Source of the DNA: Paenibacillus rhizovicinus
Lineage (GTDB): Bacteria > Bacillota > Bacilli > Paenibacillales > Paenibacillaceae
Assembly: GCF_010365285.1 (NCBI RefSeq)
Contig: NZ_CP048287.1
Coordinates: forward strand, 182,231 to 246,230
Length of the DNA: 64,000 nt
Direction: 5' to 3'
The notes under the pieces were generated by a model that saw nothing but the letters and a program-made list of their open reading frames with translations, was not told the DNA's origin and did no database searches. The translations under genes and the position numbers were made by a program. This document shows, piece by piece, positions 41,754 to 51,282 of the stretch. Position 1 is the stretch's first letter. Every line of letters begins with the position of its first letter.

Positions 41754-43199
41754 TCAATGAGTTGGCTTTGCTTCTACCGCATGATTGATAACGACTCGCC
41801 GGATAAAGAGCGAAACCACAAGGCCAACCACCGCTACGATCAACGTGAACCAGAATACGTGTTCAGACCCCGTGGCCATAGCGTTTGCGATTTCAGCAGG
41901 CTGCGAAGGAGCAGTTGAATGTCGTAGGTAGCGCTCCGTGCCGCTTGAAAGAATACTGATGGAGACAGCTGTCGCAATGGCACCCGTAACTTGCTGCACG
42001 GTATTCATGACCGCGGTGCCATGGGCATACAAGTGCGGCGGCAATTGATTGAGGCCATTTGTTTGTGCGGGAACCCAAATCATCGCCAAGCCGATCATCA
42101 TGACCATGTGCAGTGTGATAATAAAGGCCACAGTAGAAGCTAATGATATGTTCGTGAAGAACCATAGAGTAACGGCGGCAATGACTAATCCAGGGATCAC
42201 CAGCCGTCTTGGACCGAATTTATCGAACAATTGGCCCATGCGATTCGATAGAATCCCATTCAGCAAGCTGCCGGGCAACAGCATAAGTCCCGTGGTTAAC
42301 GTAGTGAGTCCTTTGCCATTCTGCAGAAATAGTGGCAGAATAATCGCCAGAGACATGGCCATCAGCATGCTCGATACAACCATCACCACGCTCATGACGT
42401 ACATGGGATGCTTGAATACTCCCATGTTCAAGAGGGGATCGCGCATCCGGATCTGCCTGACGATGAATAACACCAGAGCAACAAGACCGACGGCGACGGA
42501 TGCGATTACAGCCGGATGCGTCCAGCCTCCCGTATCTTCCCCGGCCTTACTGAAGCCGTAGACGATGCCCCCGAATCCGATGGTCGACATGATGATTGAA
42601 GCCAGATCAAACCGCGGCTTCGAAACCTCCGTAATATTCTCCAGGTTTTTAAGCCCCACGAACAAACCGATGATCAGAAACGGAAGAGACAGCCAGAAAA
42701 TATAATGCCACGACAAATATTGAATCAAAATTCCCGCGATCGTAGGCCCCGTGGTTGGCGCGCACATAATCACCAGCCCGACAAGTCCCATTGCCGCTCC
42801 TCTTCTCTCCGTGGGATAGATGAGAAGGATGGTATGAAACATAAGCGGTAGAAGCAGCCCCATACCGAATGCCTGCAGCACGCGGGCCGCCAGCAGCATT
42901 TCAAAGTTGACGGAAATGGCAGCAGCAAATGTCCCTACGATCAAGCTGATCAGCGATGCGGTGAACAGCTGTTTCGTCGTAAAACGTTGGAGCAGTAAAC
43001 CGCTCATCGGCATTAAGATACCAAGAACCAGCAAGTATACGGTCGTCAGCCATTGTGCGGTTGCCGCCGATATCTGAAATACATGCATCAAGTTGCTAAG
43101 GGCGATATTGAGCGATGTTTCGCTGAACATGCCGATGAAGCTGCACATGAGCAGTGAAAACATAATCGCCCGTGTGTTGTATGGTTTCGTCTTCTCCAT
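41754..43199 (-). CDS. DHA2-type MFS multidrug exporter
   Basis: ATG 43199 follows GGAGTTAGAGATAAGG; the frame upstream runs into the preceding gene. The 481-residue protein has about fourteen hydrophobic segments and typical EmrB/QacA motifs (QWLTTVYLLVLGILMPMSGL; AARVLQAFGMGLLLPL; GPTIAGILIQYLSWHYIFW, motif C-like). It exports hydrophobic compounds by proton antiport. It follows an NAD(P)-binding protein gene with only 16 bases between, so it is co-transcribed and likely linked to detoxification. Confidence 0.9.
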   Translation of the reverse strand: MEKTKPYNTRAIMFSLLMCSFIGMFSETSLNIALSNLMHVFQISAATAQWLTTVYLLVLGILMPMSGLLLQRFTTKQLFTASLISLIVGTFAAAISVNFEMLLAARVLQAFGMGLLLPLMFHTILLIYPTERRGAAMGLVGLVIMCAPTTGPTIAGILIQYLSWHYIFWLSLPFLIIGLFVGLKNLENITEVSKPRFDLASIIMSTIGFGGIVYGFSKAGEDTGGWTHPAVIASVAVGLVALVLFIVRQIRMRDPLLNMGVFKHPMYVMSVVMVVSSMLMAMSLAIILPLFLQNGKGLTTLTTGLMLLPGSLLNGILSNRMGQLFDKFGPRRLVIPGLVIAAVTLWFFTNISLASTVAFIITLHMVMMIGLAMIWVPAQTNGLNQLPPHLYAHGTAVMNTVQQVTGAIATAVSISILSSGTERYLRHSTAPSQPAEIANAMATGSEHVFWFTLIVAVVGLVVSLFIRRVVINHAVEAKPTH

Positions 43200-43215
43200 C
43201 CTTATCTCTAACTCC

Positions 43216-43803
43216 TTATTTTGAATTACTGATCCCCACGCTGCTCTGGACTTCAAGTCCAGGCGTAGTCGCCAATTTCACGATGAAGTCGGCAACGCTT
43301 TTGCGGGAAACTTCCCTCCCTTTGAAGGGTTCTCCTTTATGCGTGGTGTTGTATTCCACTTCGTTTTTGTTTGTAAACCATCCCGGCCTTATGATCGTGT
43401 AAGTAAGGTCAGAAGCTTCTATGATCTCCGCTGACTTTCGATAAGGATCCAGAATGGGACTATACATCTGTCCTGGAACTTCCCCGTAAATGCCCATAGA
43501 ACTGATGAAAATAAGCCGCATGACGCCCGTTTCATTCATCGTCTCCACAATGGTACGCGCCATTCTTTCCAAGTCACCGTCCAGATTGGCATATACCACA
43601 TCCTGACCTTCCATCGCATGTTTCAGTGTTTCCTTATCCAGTACATCGCCTTCCACAACACGGACGCGGCTGCCGTCCATCTTCTCAAGTCGACCTGCGT
43701 TCCGCAAATAAAGAGTCAACTCTACATCCGTGTCATTTAAAAAGCGTTCAATGGCATGGCGAGCGATACTCCCGTTAGCGCCTAAAATCAGCACCTTGTT
43801 CAC
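43216..43803 (-). CDS. NAD(P)-binding, NmrA-like oxidoreductase
   Basis: GTG 43803 lies seven bases after GGAGG and gives a natural start just before the Rossmann motif KVLILGANGSIARHAI; the longer frame from 43911 overlaps the AraC gene. The 195-residue protein has the extended/atypical SDR pattern with IFISSMGIYG and the YRKSAEIIEASDLTYTIIRPG segment. It could be a redox-sensing or epimerase-like protein. It begins the NmrA-MFS-SDR-AKR operon. Confidence 0.8.
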   Translation of the reverse strand: MNKVLILGANGSIARHAIERFLNDTDVELTLYLRNAGRLEKMDGSRVRVVEGDVLDKETLKHAMEGQDVVYANLDGDLERMARTIVETMNETGVMRLIFISSMGIYGEVPGQMYSPILDPYRKSAEIIEASDLTYTIIRPGWFTNKNEVEYNTTHKGEPFKGREVSRKSVADFIVKLATTPGLEVQSSVGISNSK

Positions 43804-43858
43804 AACCAATCCTCCTTCGATTATCGTCCTTGCAGACGTTATAGATCGATGCGATTCC

Positions 43859-44911
43859 TTAATGAAGTTTCGGTGCACGTGAAGCATCTTCGCTGGACTC
43901 GGTAAACCCAAATTGTTCGGCTCGCCAGTTAGAGGGCGTATCGCCTTCCCAATGCCGGAAAGCCCGAAAAAATGAATTCTGGTCTTCGTAGCCCAGCAAG
44001 AAGGCCACTTCCTTCAGATCAAGCAGCGGATCTGAGAGGTACTCCAATGCTTTTTCGCGCCGCGCATCTGACAACAATTGTTTAAAGTTCGTGCCCTCGT
44101 CGGTCAGCCGGCGCTGCAAGGTACGGTCGCTCATCCCAAGCTCACTGGCAATGAGCCCAATATCGGGACGTCCTGCGGCCAGACTTTGCTTCATGATCCA
44201 TTTCACCGTTTCTGTTGTAGAAATGGTGCGCTGCTTTTCTTCAAGGGACCGGTCAAGCACAGGCGTGAGTATGGCAAGCAGTTCTTCGTTGTACGTGATA
44301 AATGGACGATCAAGATCAGTTCGCTTAAGGATCAATCTGGTCCGTTCCGATCCCACCCGGACACGACAGCCGAAGAATGCTTCCAATGCCTGAACATTTC
44401 CTTCAGGGCGGGACAGTTCAACCGCGTGTGCCATCAATGCCTTCCCTGTTCCGCGGCGCCCCAGTTCCATAAGCGAGGCTAAAGTTACGCCGATGAGCAT
44501 GGGTGGTTCAGGATGCTCGGAATAGAGCCATACCAGCTCGACCGTACAGAACTCACCTTGTTCGGCCATATGAATGCGCTCGGGCGAACACAACTGTTTG
44601 TATCGAGCCATACGACTTAGTGCATCCCGGTAGTCACGCGCATGATACGGTGCCATTACGCTCGGCGGCAGCTGGGATGTCTCGAAGCTGCTTGAGAGTT
44701 GAACGATTCCTGCTGCAGGATCCGGTAGCAGTTCGGAGAAAGCCTGCCAAAGCGCAAAGTATTGCGCAGTACTTACGATCGCTTGGTCGTTCACGATGGT
44801 AAGCGGGAGATCAGCTTTACGAACCACATCTTGGGGCGTTATGTCGAGGTGACGCAGACCAAGCCAAAATCCTTTCGGTACTTTAATTCGGTCAAGTGAA
44901 TGAGTCGTCAT
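43859..44911 (-). CDS. AraC-family transcriptional regulator
   Basis: ATG 44911 follows AAAGGAGG. The 350-residue protein has an N-terminal arabinose-binding-like sensor domain of the type found in OruR/ArgR-like AraC regulators, and a C-terminal double helix-turn-helix (IASELGMSDRTLQRRLTDEG and VAFLLGYEDQNSFFRAFRHW). It is upstream of and co-directional with the NmrA-like gene and is the probable regulator of that operon. Its own promoter region at 44912-44990 also carries the terminator of the next gene. Confidence 0.9.
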   Translation of the reverse strand: MTTHSLDRIKVPKGFWLGLRHLDITPQDVVRKADLPLTIVNDQAIVSTAQYFALWQAFSELLPDPAAGIVQLSSSFETSQLPPSVMAPYHARDYRDALSRMARYKQLCSPERIHMAEQGEFCTVELVWLYSEHPEPPMLIGVTLASLMELGRRGTGKALMAHAVELSRPEGNVQALEAFFGCRVRVGSERTRLILKRTDLDRPFITYNEELLAILTPVLDRSLEEKQRTISTTETVKWIMKQSLAAGRPDIGLIASELGMSDRTLQRRLTDEGTNFKQLLSDARREKALEYLSDPLLDLKEVAFLLGYEDQNSFFRAFRHWEGDTPSNWRAEQFGFTESSEDASRAPKLH

Positions 44912-44943
44912 GCTTCGTTTCCTCCTTTCCGTAAGCGATAGGA

Positions 44944-44986
44944 TAAAAATGAATGAAGCCGTCAACTCTAAAGACAGCTTCATTCA
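44944..44986 (-). terminator. intrinsic terminator (minus strand)
   Basis: GAATGAAGC and GCTTCATTC are exact inverted arms; on the minus strand ATTTTTATCC follows. It ends the NTF2-like gene. Confidence 0.75.
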
Positions 44987-44997
44987 CCGGCGACTTC

Positions 44998-45480
44998 TCA
45001 TGTATTGATTTCCTGACGGTCTTGCCATGCAAAGGTCGAGGTTCGCTTTGCGATTAACCAATGTCCATCTTCAAAAACATACTCGTCCTCATAGTGTACG
45101 CCGCTCTTGTTGTTGATCTTCTTGCCGTCCACTGTAGCAATAAGGTCAACCAGGCAATAAAGCGTCCCTTTGGCTGTATTTCCGCTGATCGACACGTTGT
45201 GCTGGCCATTGAAATGATAAACGATATCGAAATTTTTCAAGAAGCTTTCAAATGCAGTTCCGATTTCGTCCGTTCCCCGCAAGCTTGAGACCACATTACC
45301 GTCAACAATAGAGTCAACGGTTGCGTCCGCGGTGAAAAGCGTGGTCTGCTTTTGCGTATCTTTCTGATCAGCCAGTATTGAAAACGTGTCTACAAGCTCT
45401 CTTAAGGCTCTTACGTGTTCGAGTTCAACGATTCTGTCATATAGTCGGGATTGTGATTCCTGCTCATTTGTATGAGTCAT
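44998..45480 (-). CDS. NTF2-like (SnoaL-type) protein
   Basis: ATG 45480 follows AAGGAGGAAA; the longer frame from 45525 covers the ribosome site. The 160-residue protein fits the NTF2/SnoaL fold: helical N-terminus (ELEHVRALRELVDTFSILAD), LFTADATVDSIV, and a C-terminal sheet with YEDEYVFEDGHWLIAKR. Such proteins are small cyclases, isomerases or binding proteins. It is transcribed alone, between an AraC gene and an aldo/keto reductase gene. Confidence 0.8.
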   Translation of the reverse strand: MTHTNEQESQSRLYDRIVELEHVRALRELVDTFSILADQKDTQKQTTLFTADATVDSIVDGNVVSSLRGTDEIGTAFESFLKNFDIVYHFNGQHNVSISGNTAKGTLYCLVDLIATVDGKKINNKSGVHYEDEYVFEDGHWLIAKRTSTFAWQDRQEINT

Positions 45481-45690
45481 TCTATTTCCTCCTTGTGTAA
45501 TCTTGTTTACGTGTTGCTTAGCCATCCTCGCTCCAAGTGTTATTCAGCTCAACGACAATCATTTTACCCCTTTGAGACTCTTATTTGACTAGCGATACAC
45601 GCCAAGGTTCTAGCCTGACATGCCAAATTGATGCTGACGCTTATGATTTCAAACCGAGCGATTTTATATGTTGGGCGAGCTTGACTTGAA

Positions 45691-45724
45691 AAAGAAACTG
45701 GCGGAAGCGCCGACAGTTTCTTTT
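45691..45724 (-). terminator. intrinsic terminator (minus strand)
   Basis: AAGAAACTG and CAGTTTCTT pair around a GC-rich inner stem, followed on the minus strand by TTTTTC. It lies just after the stop of the aldo/keto reductase gene at 45734. Confidence 0.8.
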
Positions 45725-45733
45725 GGTTAAGAA

Positions 45734-46579
45734 TCAAAATTTATAGCTGCTTAGGGATTTCACAATCTCCGGGTCGTTATGGGACAGGAACAAGCTTTTG
45801 TTCGAATCCAGCGTTTGGATCTTATCCATATCCTCTTGACTTAAAGAAAAGTCGAAGATGTTGAAGTTCTCGATAATCCGCTCTTTATGAACGGACTTGG
45901 GGATAGCCACTACCCCTCTTTGTATCAACCAGCGGAGCACAACCTGAGCAACGGATTTGTTGTACTTCCCGGCGATGGAGAGCAGCACTTCATTTTGGAA
46001 AAGATTATTGCGCCCTTCCGCAAATGGACCCCAGGATTCAATCTGTACCTTGTTCTCCAGCATGAATTGGGCACCCTCAATTTGCTGGCAGAACGGATGG
46101 GTTTCAACCTGGTTGACGGCCGGTGTCACTTCATTATGAATAATCAGATCGGTTAGGCGGTCTAGCTGAAAATTGCTGACGCCGATGGCTCTGATCTTTC
46201 CTTCTCGATAAAGCTCTTCCATTGCTCGCCAAGAACCATACACATCGCCGAACGGCTGATGAATCAAGTACAAATCCAGATAATCCAGTTGCAGATTGGC
46301 CAGGGAGTTTTCAAATGCTTTCTTTGTCCGTTCATACCCGGTGTCTTGAATCCAAAGCTTGGTTGTTACAAAAAGCTCCTCTCTCGCCACTCCGCTCCGC
46401 TTTATGGCACGGCCAACCGCTTCCTCATTCCGGTATGCAGCTGCAGTATCGATCAACCGATAGCCCGTTAGAAGCGCGTCATAGACGCTTTGCTCACATT
46501 GCTGACCGTCCGGAATTTGGTACACGCCAAAGCCTAGAATCGGCATCTCCACGCCATTATTTAAGATTACGTGCTGCAT
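45734..46579 (-). CDS. aldo/keto reductase, paralogue of the 40.0-kb gene
   Basis: ATG 46579 follows CTGGAGG. The 281-residue enzyme carries LIDTAAAYRNEEAVG, VTTKLWIQD, DLYLIHQP and IPKSVHKERIIEN, the same AKR tetrad and cofactor segments as the 40.0-kb gene, with high identity along the whole length. It probably reduces aldehydes with NADPH. It is transcribed alone with its own terminator. Confidence 0.9.
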   Translation of the reverse strand: MQHVILNNGVEMPILGFGVYQIPDGQQCEQSVYDALLTGYRLIDTAAAYRNEEAVGRAIKRSGVAREELFVTTKLWIQDTGYERTKKAFENSLANLQLDYLDLYLIHQPFGDVYGSWRAMEELYREGKIRAIGVSNFQLDRLTDLIIHNEVTPAVNQVETHPFCQQIEGAQFMLENKVQIESWGPFAEGRNNLFQNEVLLSIAGKYNKSVAQVVLRWLIQRGVVAIPKSVHKERIIENFNIFDFSLSQEDMDKIQTLDSNKSLFLSHNDPEIVKSLSSYKF

Positions 46580-46777
46580 AGCAGTACCTCCAGTGTGATT
46601 TCTATTAAAGTGCTCGTTCAACGTTGGAGTCCCTCTATCCGAAGGAGGATCAAGTGCTTACTCCGTTCAGCGTTGAACAACCTGACATTACTATCCTACA
46701 TAAATCCTAACCCACAGTAACTGGCGCTACACGCCAAAATACATGCATGATATGCCACGTTCTTTTCCTTCAAAGAA

Positions 46778-47146
46778 TTAGTTACTACTGGCAACCGAAT
46801 GTATTGGAATCCAATCATATCCCCGTTTTTCAAAATGCATCTCTATCTTCATAGGCCAAGTGCTTCTAAATCCATTAATTCTGGCATCAATTTTGGTGTC
46901 GCACAGGAGAACGGCGGTATTGCCGTCTATGGTGATGGTTGTGGTCTGAGGCATAGTTTTAAAATATTTCATTTGTTCATTTTCTATTTGGTTAAGCCAT
47001 TCTGCCTTACGTTGATGATACCCTGTCATGTGTACGAGTACATAATCATCATCCAGTATGCGAGCCAATGATTCCGTATCTTTGTTTATCATAGCAGCAT
47101 CAATTTGTTGAAAAACCGCGAGGATCTTTTGCTTGTCCTCATTCAT
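46778..47146 (-). CDS. DUF4440/NTF2-like protein
   Basis: ATG 47146 follows AAAGGGGGG. The 122-residue protein has the DUF4440-type NTF2 fold (VFQQIDAAMINKDTESLARI, LDDDYVLVHMTG, and a C-terminal strand MKIEMHFEKRGYDWIPIHS). Function is unknown; it may bind or convert a small aromatic or keto compound. It stands between two aldo/keto reductase genes. Confidence 0.8.
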   Translation of the reverse strand: MNEDKQKILAVFQQIDAAMINKDTESLARILDDDYVLVHMTGYHQRKAEWLNQIENEQMKYFKTMPQTTTITIDGNTAVLLCDTKIDARINGFRSTWPMKIEMHFEKRGYDWIPIHSVASSN

Positions 47147-47227
47147 ATTGCGCCCCCCTTTCAATCCGGGTGAGATATCTTGCTCAAGCCCTGGCGGATC
47201 TTGCCTGTCCGTAAACGATTTCCCCTA

Positions 47228-48208
47228 TTACTGAGCTCCCACTATTGGATGCGGAACATACGGCTCTTCCAGGAATGAAATTTCCTCCGAGGTTAGTTTT
47301 ACGGATAGAGCACCCACTGACTCCTCAAGCTGCTTCATTTTCGTTACACCTACGATTGGAGCCGCTACCTGCTCCTTCTGCAGCACCCAGGCAAGGGCAA
47401 TATGACTGCGGGGAACGCTTCGCTTGTCAGCCACTTCCGCCACTCGTTCAACGATCAACCGGTCTTTATCAGCCGTCGCATCGTACTTAGCTTTTTGAAC
47501 AACATCGGTTTCGAATCGAGGCGTGGTTTCCGACCAATCGCGGATCAATCTACCCGATGCAAGCGGGCTGTAAGGCGTTACCGCGATTTTTTGGTCCTTA
47601 CATAGCGGCATCATCTCTCTCTCTTCTTCGCGGTAGATGAGATTCAGATGATTTTGCATGGAAACAAAACGCGTCCAGCCATTCTTCTCGGCTACGTGCA
47701 AAGCCTTTTGAAATTGCCATGCATACATGGCGGAAGCACCGATATAGCGGGCCTTGCCTGACTTCACTACATCGTGCATGGCTTCCATCGTTTCTTCGAT
47801 GGGCGTCATATAGTCCCAACGGTGGATAATGTAAAGATCCACATAGTCGGTCCCAAGTCTCTTTAGGCTTTTATCGATTTCGCTCATAATCGCCTTCCGG
47901 GATAACCCCGCACTATTGGGACCCTGATGCATACGCCCCCAGACCTTCGTCGCTAGGACAATCTCATCGCGATTCGCATATTCCTTTAAAGCGCGTCCGA
48001 CAATCTCTTCACTGGTGCCGCCGGCATAAATGTTCGCGGTATCGAAGAAGTTGATCCCGAGGTCAAGCGCTCTTTTTATAATTGTGCGGCTGCTCTCCTC
48101 ATTCAGTACCCATTGATGCCCCCCTGGCTGTACTTCTCCAAAGCTCATGCAGCCAAGACAAATCCTCGAAACATCCATGCCTGTATTCCCCAGCTTAACG
48201 TAATCCAT
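47228..48208 (-). CDS. aldo/keto reductase (AKR, YajO/Tas-like)
   Basis: ATG 48208 follows GGGAGAGG. The 326-residue protein has FFDTANIYAGGTSEE (Asp, Tyr), LATKVWGRM (Lys), DLYIIHRWD (His) and a C-terminal cofactor region (ALAWVLQKEQVAAPIVGVTK). It belongs to the long AKR subgroup and is closely similar to the gene at 52.4 kb. It lies 80 bases downstream of an SDR gene in the same direction and is probably part of the ADH-CMD-SDR-AKR operon. Confidence 0.9.
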   Translation of the reverse strand: MDYVKLGNTGMDVSRICLGCMSFGEVQPGGHQWVLNEESSRTIIKRALDLGINFFDTANIYAGGTSEEIVGRALKEYANRDEIVLATKVWGRMHQGPNSAGLSRKAIMSEIDKSLKRLGTDYVDLYIIHRWDYMTPIEETMEAMHDVVKSGKARYIGASAMYAWQFQKALHVAEKNGWTRFVSMQNHLNLIYREEEREMMPLCKDQKIAVTPYSPLASGRLIRDWSETTPRFETDVVQKAKYDATADKDRLIVERVAEVADKRSVPRSHIALAWVLQKEQVAAPIVGVTKMKQLEESVGALSVKLTSEEISFLEEPYVPHPIVGAQ

Positions 48209-48289
48209 ACGATATCCTCTCCCATATAAATAGATTTAGGAACTTGAACCCGATTCATGCTCCGCGCGTAAAGCCCGTTAATTCCGTCG

Positions 48290-49132
48290 CTATTCCCCTG
48301 CTGGAAAGTCCGTAGAAGCTGCCAATTCGGTCTGTTTCTCGTAATCGGCAATCCGTGCTTTTAACGTCGAAATCGTATTTGCCAAGGCTTGAGAGCCAAG
48401 CACCATTCGCAGTGGCGCTGGTTCTTTGTCGACACTTTCAATGATGCGGGCAGCCATTCGCGCAGGATCACCTGGAGCAAGACCGTTGGAAGCGTCCAGC
48501 ATGCTCAAAAACCCATGTGCCGGGTTACCTTCGTATTCCGGCATCAGATTCGCTACCCGTGCGCTTCCATATCGGAACTCGGTACGGGCTCCGCCCGGCT
48601 CAACAATGGTGACTCCGATGTTAAACGGGGCGACCTCTTGTGCTACCGATTCGCAGAAGCCCTCAATGCCGAACTTCGTCGCATGGTACATGGAGTTGCC
48701 CGGGAATGCCACTTGTCCGCCATAGGAAGAAAGCTGAATAATGCGGCCGCCGCCTTGGCCCCGCAAATGCGGCAGCGCCGAACGAATGAGCTGAATGGAT
48801 CCCGTAAGATTAGTTGCAATGATGTGATCCACCTGGGTATCCGTAAGCTCCTCGGCGGCGCCAAAAAGTCCATAGCCTGCGTTGCTCACAATGACGTCGA
48901 TCCGGCCGAATTTCTCAAAGGACTGGTCAACAAGCTGATGGATGGCCGGGACATCGGTCACGTCCAGAACTTCGCAAGTGAACGTCTCCGGATGCTTCTC
49001 GATGAGATCTTTGACCTTGCTTTTATCGCGGACCGTGCCGATGACGTTGTCGCCCTTCTCCAACAGCTGCTTGGTCAGTTCATACCCAAAGCCGCTGCTT
49101 ACGCCCGTGATCAGCCAAGTAAGATTATTCAT
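48290..49132 (-). CDS. short-chain dehydrogenase/reductase
   Basis: ATG 49132 follows AAGGAGG. The 280-residue protein has TGVSSGFG, VSNAGYG, a catalytic Ser in IIQLSSYGGQV, and YHATKFGIEGF with the Tyr-Lys pair. The last residues (TELAASTDFPAGE) are family-variable. It is 13 bases downstream of the carboxymuconolactone-decarboxylase-like gene. Confidence 0.9.
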   Translation of the reverse strand: MNNLTWLITGVSSGFGYELTKQLLEKGDNVIGTVRDKSKVKDLIEKHPETFTCEVLDVTDVPAIHQLVDQSFEKFGRIDVIVSNAGYGLFGAAEELTDTQVDHIIATNLTGSIQLIRSALPHLRGQGGGRIIQLSSYGGQVAFPGNSMYHATKFGIEGFCESVAQEVAPFNIGVTIVEPGGARTEFRYGSARVANLMPEYEGNPAHGFLSMLDASNGLAPGDPARMAARIIESVDKEPAPLRMVLGSQALANTISTLKARIADYEKQTELAASTDFPAGE

Positions 49133-49145
49133 GGTAACGTCCTCC

Positions 49146-49904
49146 TTATTCCGATTTCGCTGCCGCTTCATTCACGCACCGCAGCGCATTCAAACTGCGC
49201 GGATAACCAATGAAGGGAAGGCATTGCGAGATCACCTTAATGAGAAATAACTTATCGTTCCCGAGACGCATATTGGCGGCGGCATGGCTGGTCAGCTGCG
49301 GTTCACAACCGCCTTGGGCGAGCAGAAAGCAAAAGGTAATCATCTCTCTCTGCTTGTAGTCCAAGCCTTTCCGGGTATAGTAATCCCCAAAGCAGTTATC
49401 CGCCAGCCAGCGATTGATGTGCCTGCTTTCTTCCGGTCCTGATTGCCAAAAGTCCCTCATGCTTTCTCCAAAGATGTCCACCTGCGCCAGAATCCCTGCC
49501 TCCAAACGATTTTCCGTTGTTGTCGTTGCTTGGCTCGGCAAAGGGAGTTCAATCCCTTGTGAAACCAGAATTTCATTGACGGCATGCAGATAAGGAAATA
49601 CCCGTCCAATGCCGAGATAAGGTACGGACTGATAAACGATTTCCTTTGCTTCCACGGGCGTTACGCCGAAATTGAGCGCTGCCGGGAGCATTGCACTGAA
49701 CTCATCAATCCCTTGACAGCCGATTAATACGGACAATATGGCCATCATGCGCGTACGGTCGTCCAAATCGTCCTGATTGACGACTTCATCAAATGCAAAA
49801 TTATCGAAGCGCTCAATAAACTCCAGATCGGTCTCCAAGAACTTGGATTCGTAACCCGGAAACATTTTATCATGATAGCGTTGGGCTGCTTCCGTAACTT
49901 TCAT
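49146..49904 (-). CDS. carboxymuconolactone-decarboxylase-family protein
   Basis: ATG 49904 follows AAAGGAGGAG. The 252-residue protein contains two AhpD/CMD-type repeats: RMMAILSVLIGCQGIDEFSA in the first and REMITFCFLLAQGGCEPQLT in the second, each with a cysteine and the helix-turn pattern. Members act as alkylhydroperoxidase-like or decarboxylase proteins, with an antioxidant role in some. It sits between the alcohol dehydrogenase and SDR genes in one operon. Confidence 0.85.
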   Translation of the reverse strand: MKVTEAAQRYHDKMFPGYESKFLETDLEFIERFDNFAFDEVVNQDDLDDRTRMMAILSVLIGCQGIDEFSAMLPAALNFGVTPVEAKEIVYQSVPYLGIGRVFPYLHAVNEILVSQGIELPLPSQATTTTENRLEAGILAQVDIFGESMRDFWQSGPEESRHINRWLADNCFGDYYTRKGLDYKQREMITFCFLLAQGGCEPQLTSHAAANMRLGNDKLFLIKVISQCLPFIGYPRSLNALRCVNEAAAKSE

Positions 49905-49925
49905 CGTTCTCCTCCTTTGGATTGG

Positions 49926-50984
49926 TTACAGCGTAGCCATATCGATGACAAACCGATACCGCACATCACTGTTCAAGACGCGTTCGTATGCTTCGTCAAC
50001 CTGGTCGGCCCGGATCACTTCGATCATAGGAGCGATCCCGTTCTCCGCCGAAAAGTCCAGCATCTCTTGAGTTTCTCGGATACCCCCAACGTTGGATGCC
50101 GTAATGATCCGACGCCCGGCAAATAAGGAAAAGACATTATACTGCTCCGGCTTGTTCGGCAGACCGAGATGAACGAGGGCCCCGTCCACCTTTAGAATGG
50201 AGAGCAAGGCATCCACATTGATATTGGCAGACACGGTGTTTAAAATCAGGTCATATTGACCTGCCTGTTCCGTAAACGTTACTGGATCCGTGGTTACATA
50301 ATATTGACTGGCGCCGAAGCCAAAGGCTTCGTCCTTTTTGTTCGGACTATGACTCAGCACCGTAACTTCCGCCCCCATCTTATGGGCGAACTGAACAGCC
50401 ATGTGGCCCAGGCCTCCCATTCCCAGCACGGCAACTTTCTTTCCAGGCCCGGCGTTCCAATGCTTCAATGGAGAGTAAGTGGTTATACCGGCACACAGCA
50501 GCGGGCTCGCCACGTCCATTGCCAAACCGTCCGGAATCCGGACAACAAACCTGTCTTTGACCACGATTTTTTGGCTGTATCCGCCGTAGGTCAGTTCTCC
50601 GTCGTAATCCATGGAGTTGAATACAACAACGACGCCTTTTCGGCAAAATTGCTCCTCGCCGCTGCGGCAGAATTCACATTCACCGCAGGAGTCAACAAAG
50701 CAACCGACGCCAACCCGATCACCTACAGCGAACTTCGTTACCTCACGGCCTACAGCAGCGACAACCCCTGCAATTTCATGACCGGGTACCATCGGAAAAA
50801 CGCCGCGGCCAAAATCATTATGCGCGTTATGAATATCCGAATGGCAGATGCCGCAATATTGAATATCGATCAAGACGTCGTCTGGCCGCAATTCTCTCCG
50901 TTCAATGGTCGTTCGTTCAAAGGGTGCTTTCGCACCTGGAACACTTAATGCACGAACCGTTACGCTCTGATGAAGTTCACACAT
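49926..50984 (-). CDS. zinc-dependent alcohol dehydrogenase (AdhA/YahK-like)
   Basis: ATG 50984 follows GAAAGGA. The 352-residue MDR enzyme has CGICHSDIHN and GHE for catalytic zinc, CGECEFCRSGEEQFC for structural zinc, and the NADP-binding motif VLGMGGLGHMAVQFA. It reduces aldehydes to alcohols. It starts an operon whose promoter has a 19-base spacer with the GGAGCTAACTCC dyad (51094-51124), the arrangement of MerR/AdhR-type activation. This matches B. subtilis adhA control by AdhR, an aldehyde-stress response. Confidence 0.9.
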   Translation of the reverse strand: MCELHQSVTVRALSVPGAKAPFERTTIERRELRPDDVLIDIQYCGICHSDIHNAHNDFGRGVFPMVPGHEIAGVVAAVGREVTKFAVGDRVGVGCFVDSCGECEFCRSGEEQFCRKGVVVVFNSMDYDGELTYGGYSQKIVVKDRFVVRIPDGLAMDVASPLLCAGITTYSPLKHWNAGPGKKVAVLGMGGLGHMAVQFAHKMGAEVTVLSHSPNKKDEAFGFGASQYYVTTDPVTFTEQAGQYDLILNTVSANINVDALLSILKVDGALVHLGLPNKPEQYNVFSLFAGRRIITASNVGGIRETQEMLDFSAENGIAPMIEVIRADQVDEAYERVLNSDVRYRFVIDMATL

Positions 50985-51093
50985 GGAATAAACAATCCTT
51001 TCGATTATGAATGTTTGATCGTGATCTGACTGGTGCTTACTCAGGTTTATATATCCCTAAGATTTGTCGATCTTCCAAATGGAGATCTAGTGT

Positions 51094-51124
51094 AGTGTAT
51101 CTTCTGGAGCTAACTCCAAGTCAA
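51094..51124 (-). promoter_or_regulatory. MerR-type promoter of the alcohol dehydrogenase operon
   Basis: On the minus strand TTGACT (51124-51119) and TACACT (51099-51094) are separated by 19 bases containing GGAGTTAGCTCC. The overlong spacer with a central dyad is diagnostic for MerR-family activators. Confidence 0.75.
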
Positions 51125-51282
51125 GAAACCTAAAAATGATACTTGATACATTAATGAACTTATGTTTAAAATTATAAGCAAATACAATAGACCTACAATG
51201 GTTAGATCCATTCGGTTTGTTAAGTTATGAACAAAGGGAGCTAAATTGTCTAACTATGATCCATTAAACGAGGTGTCCCACT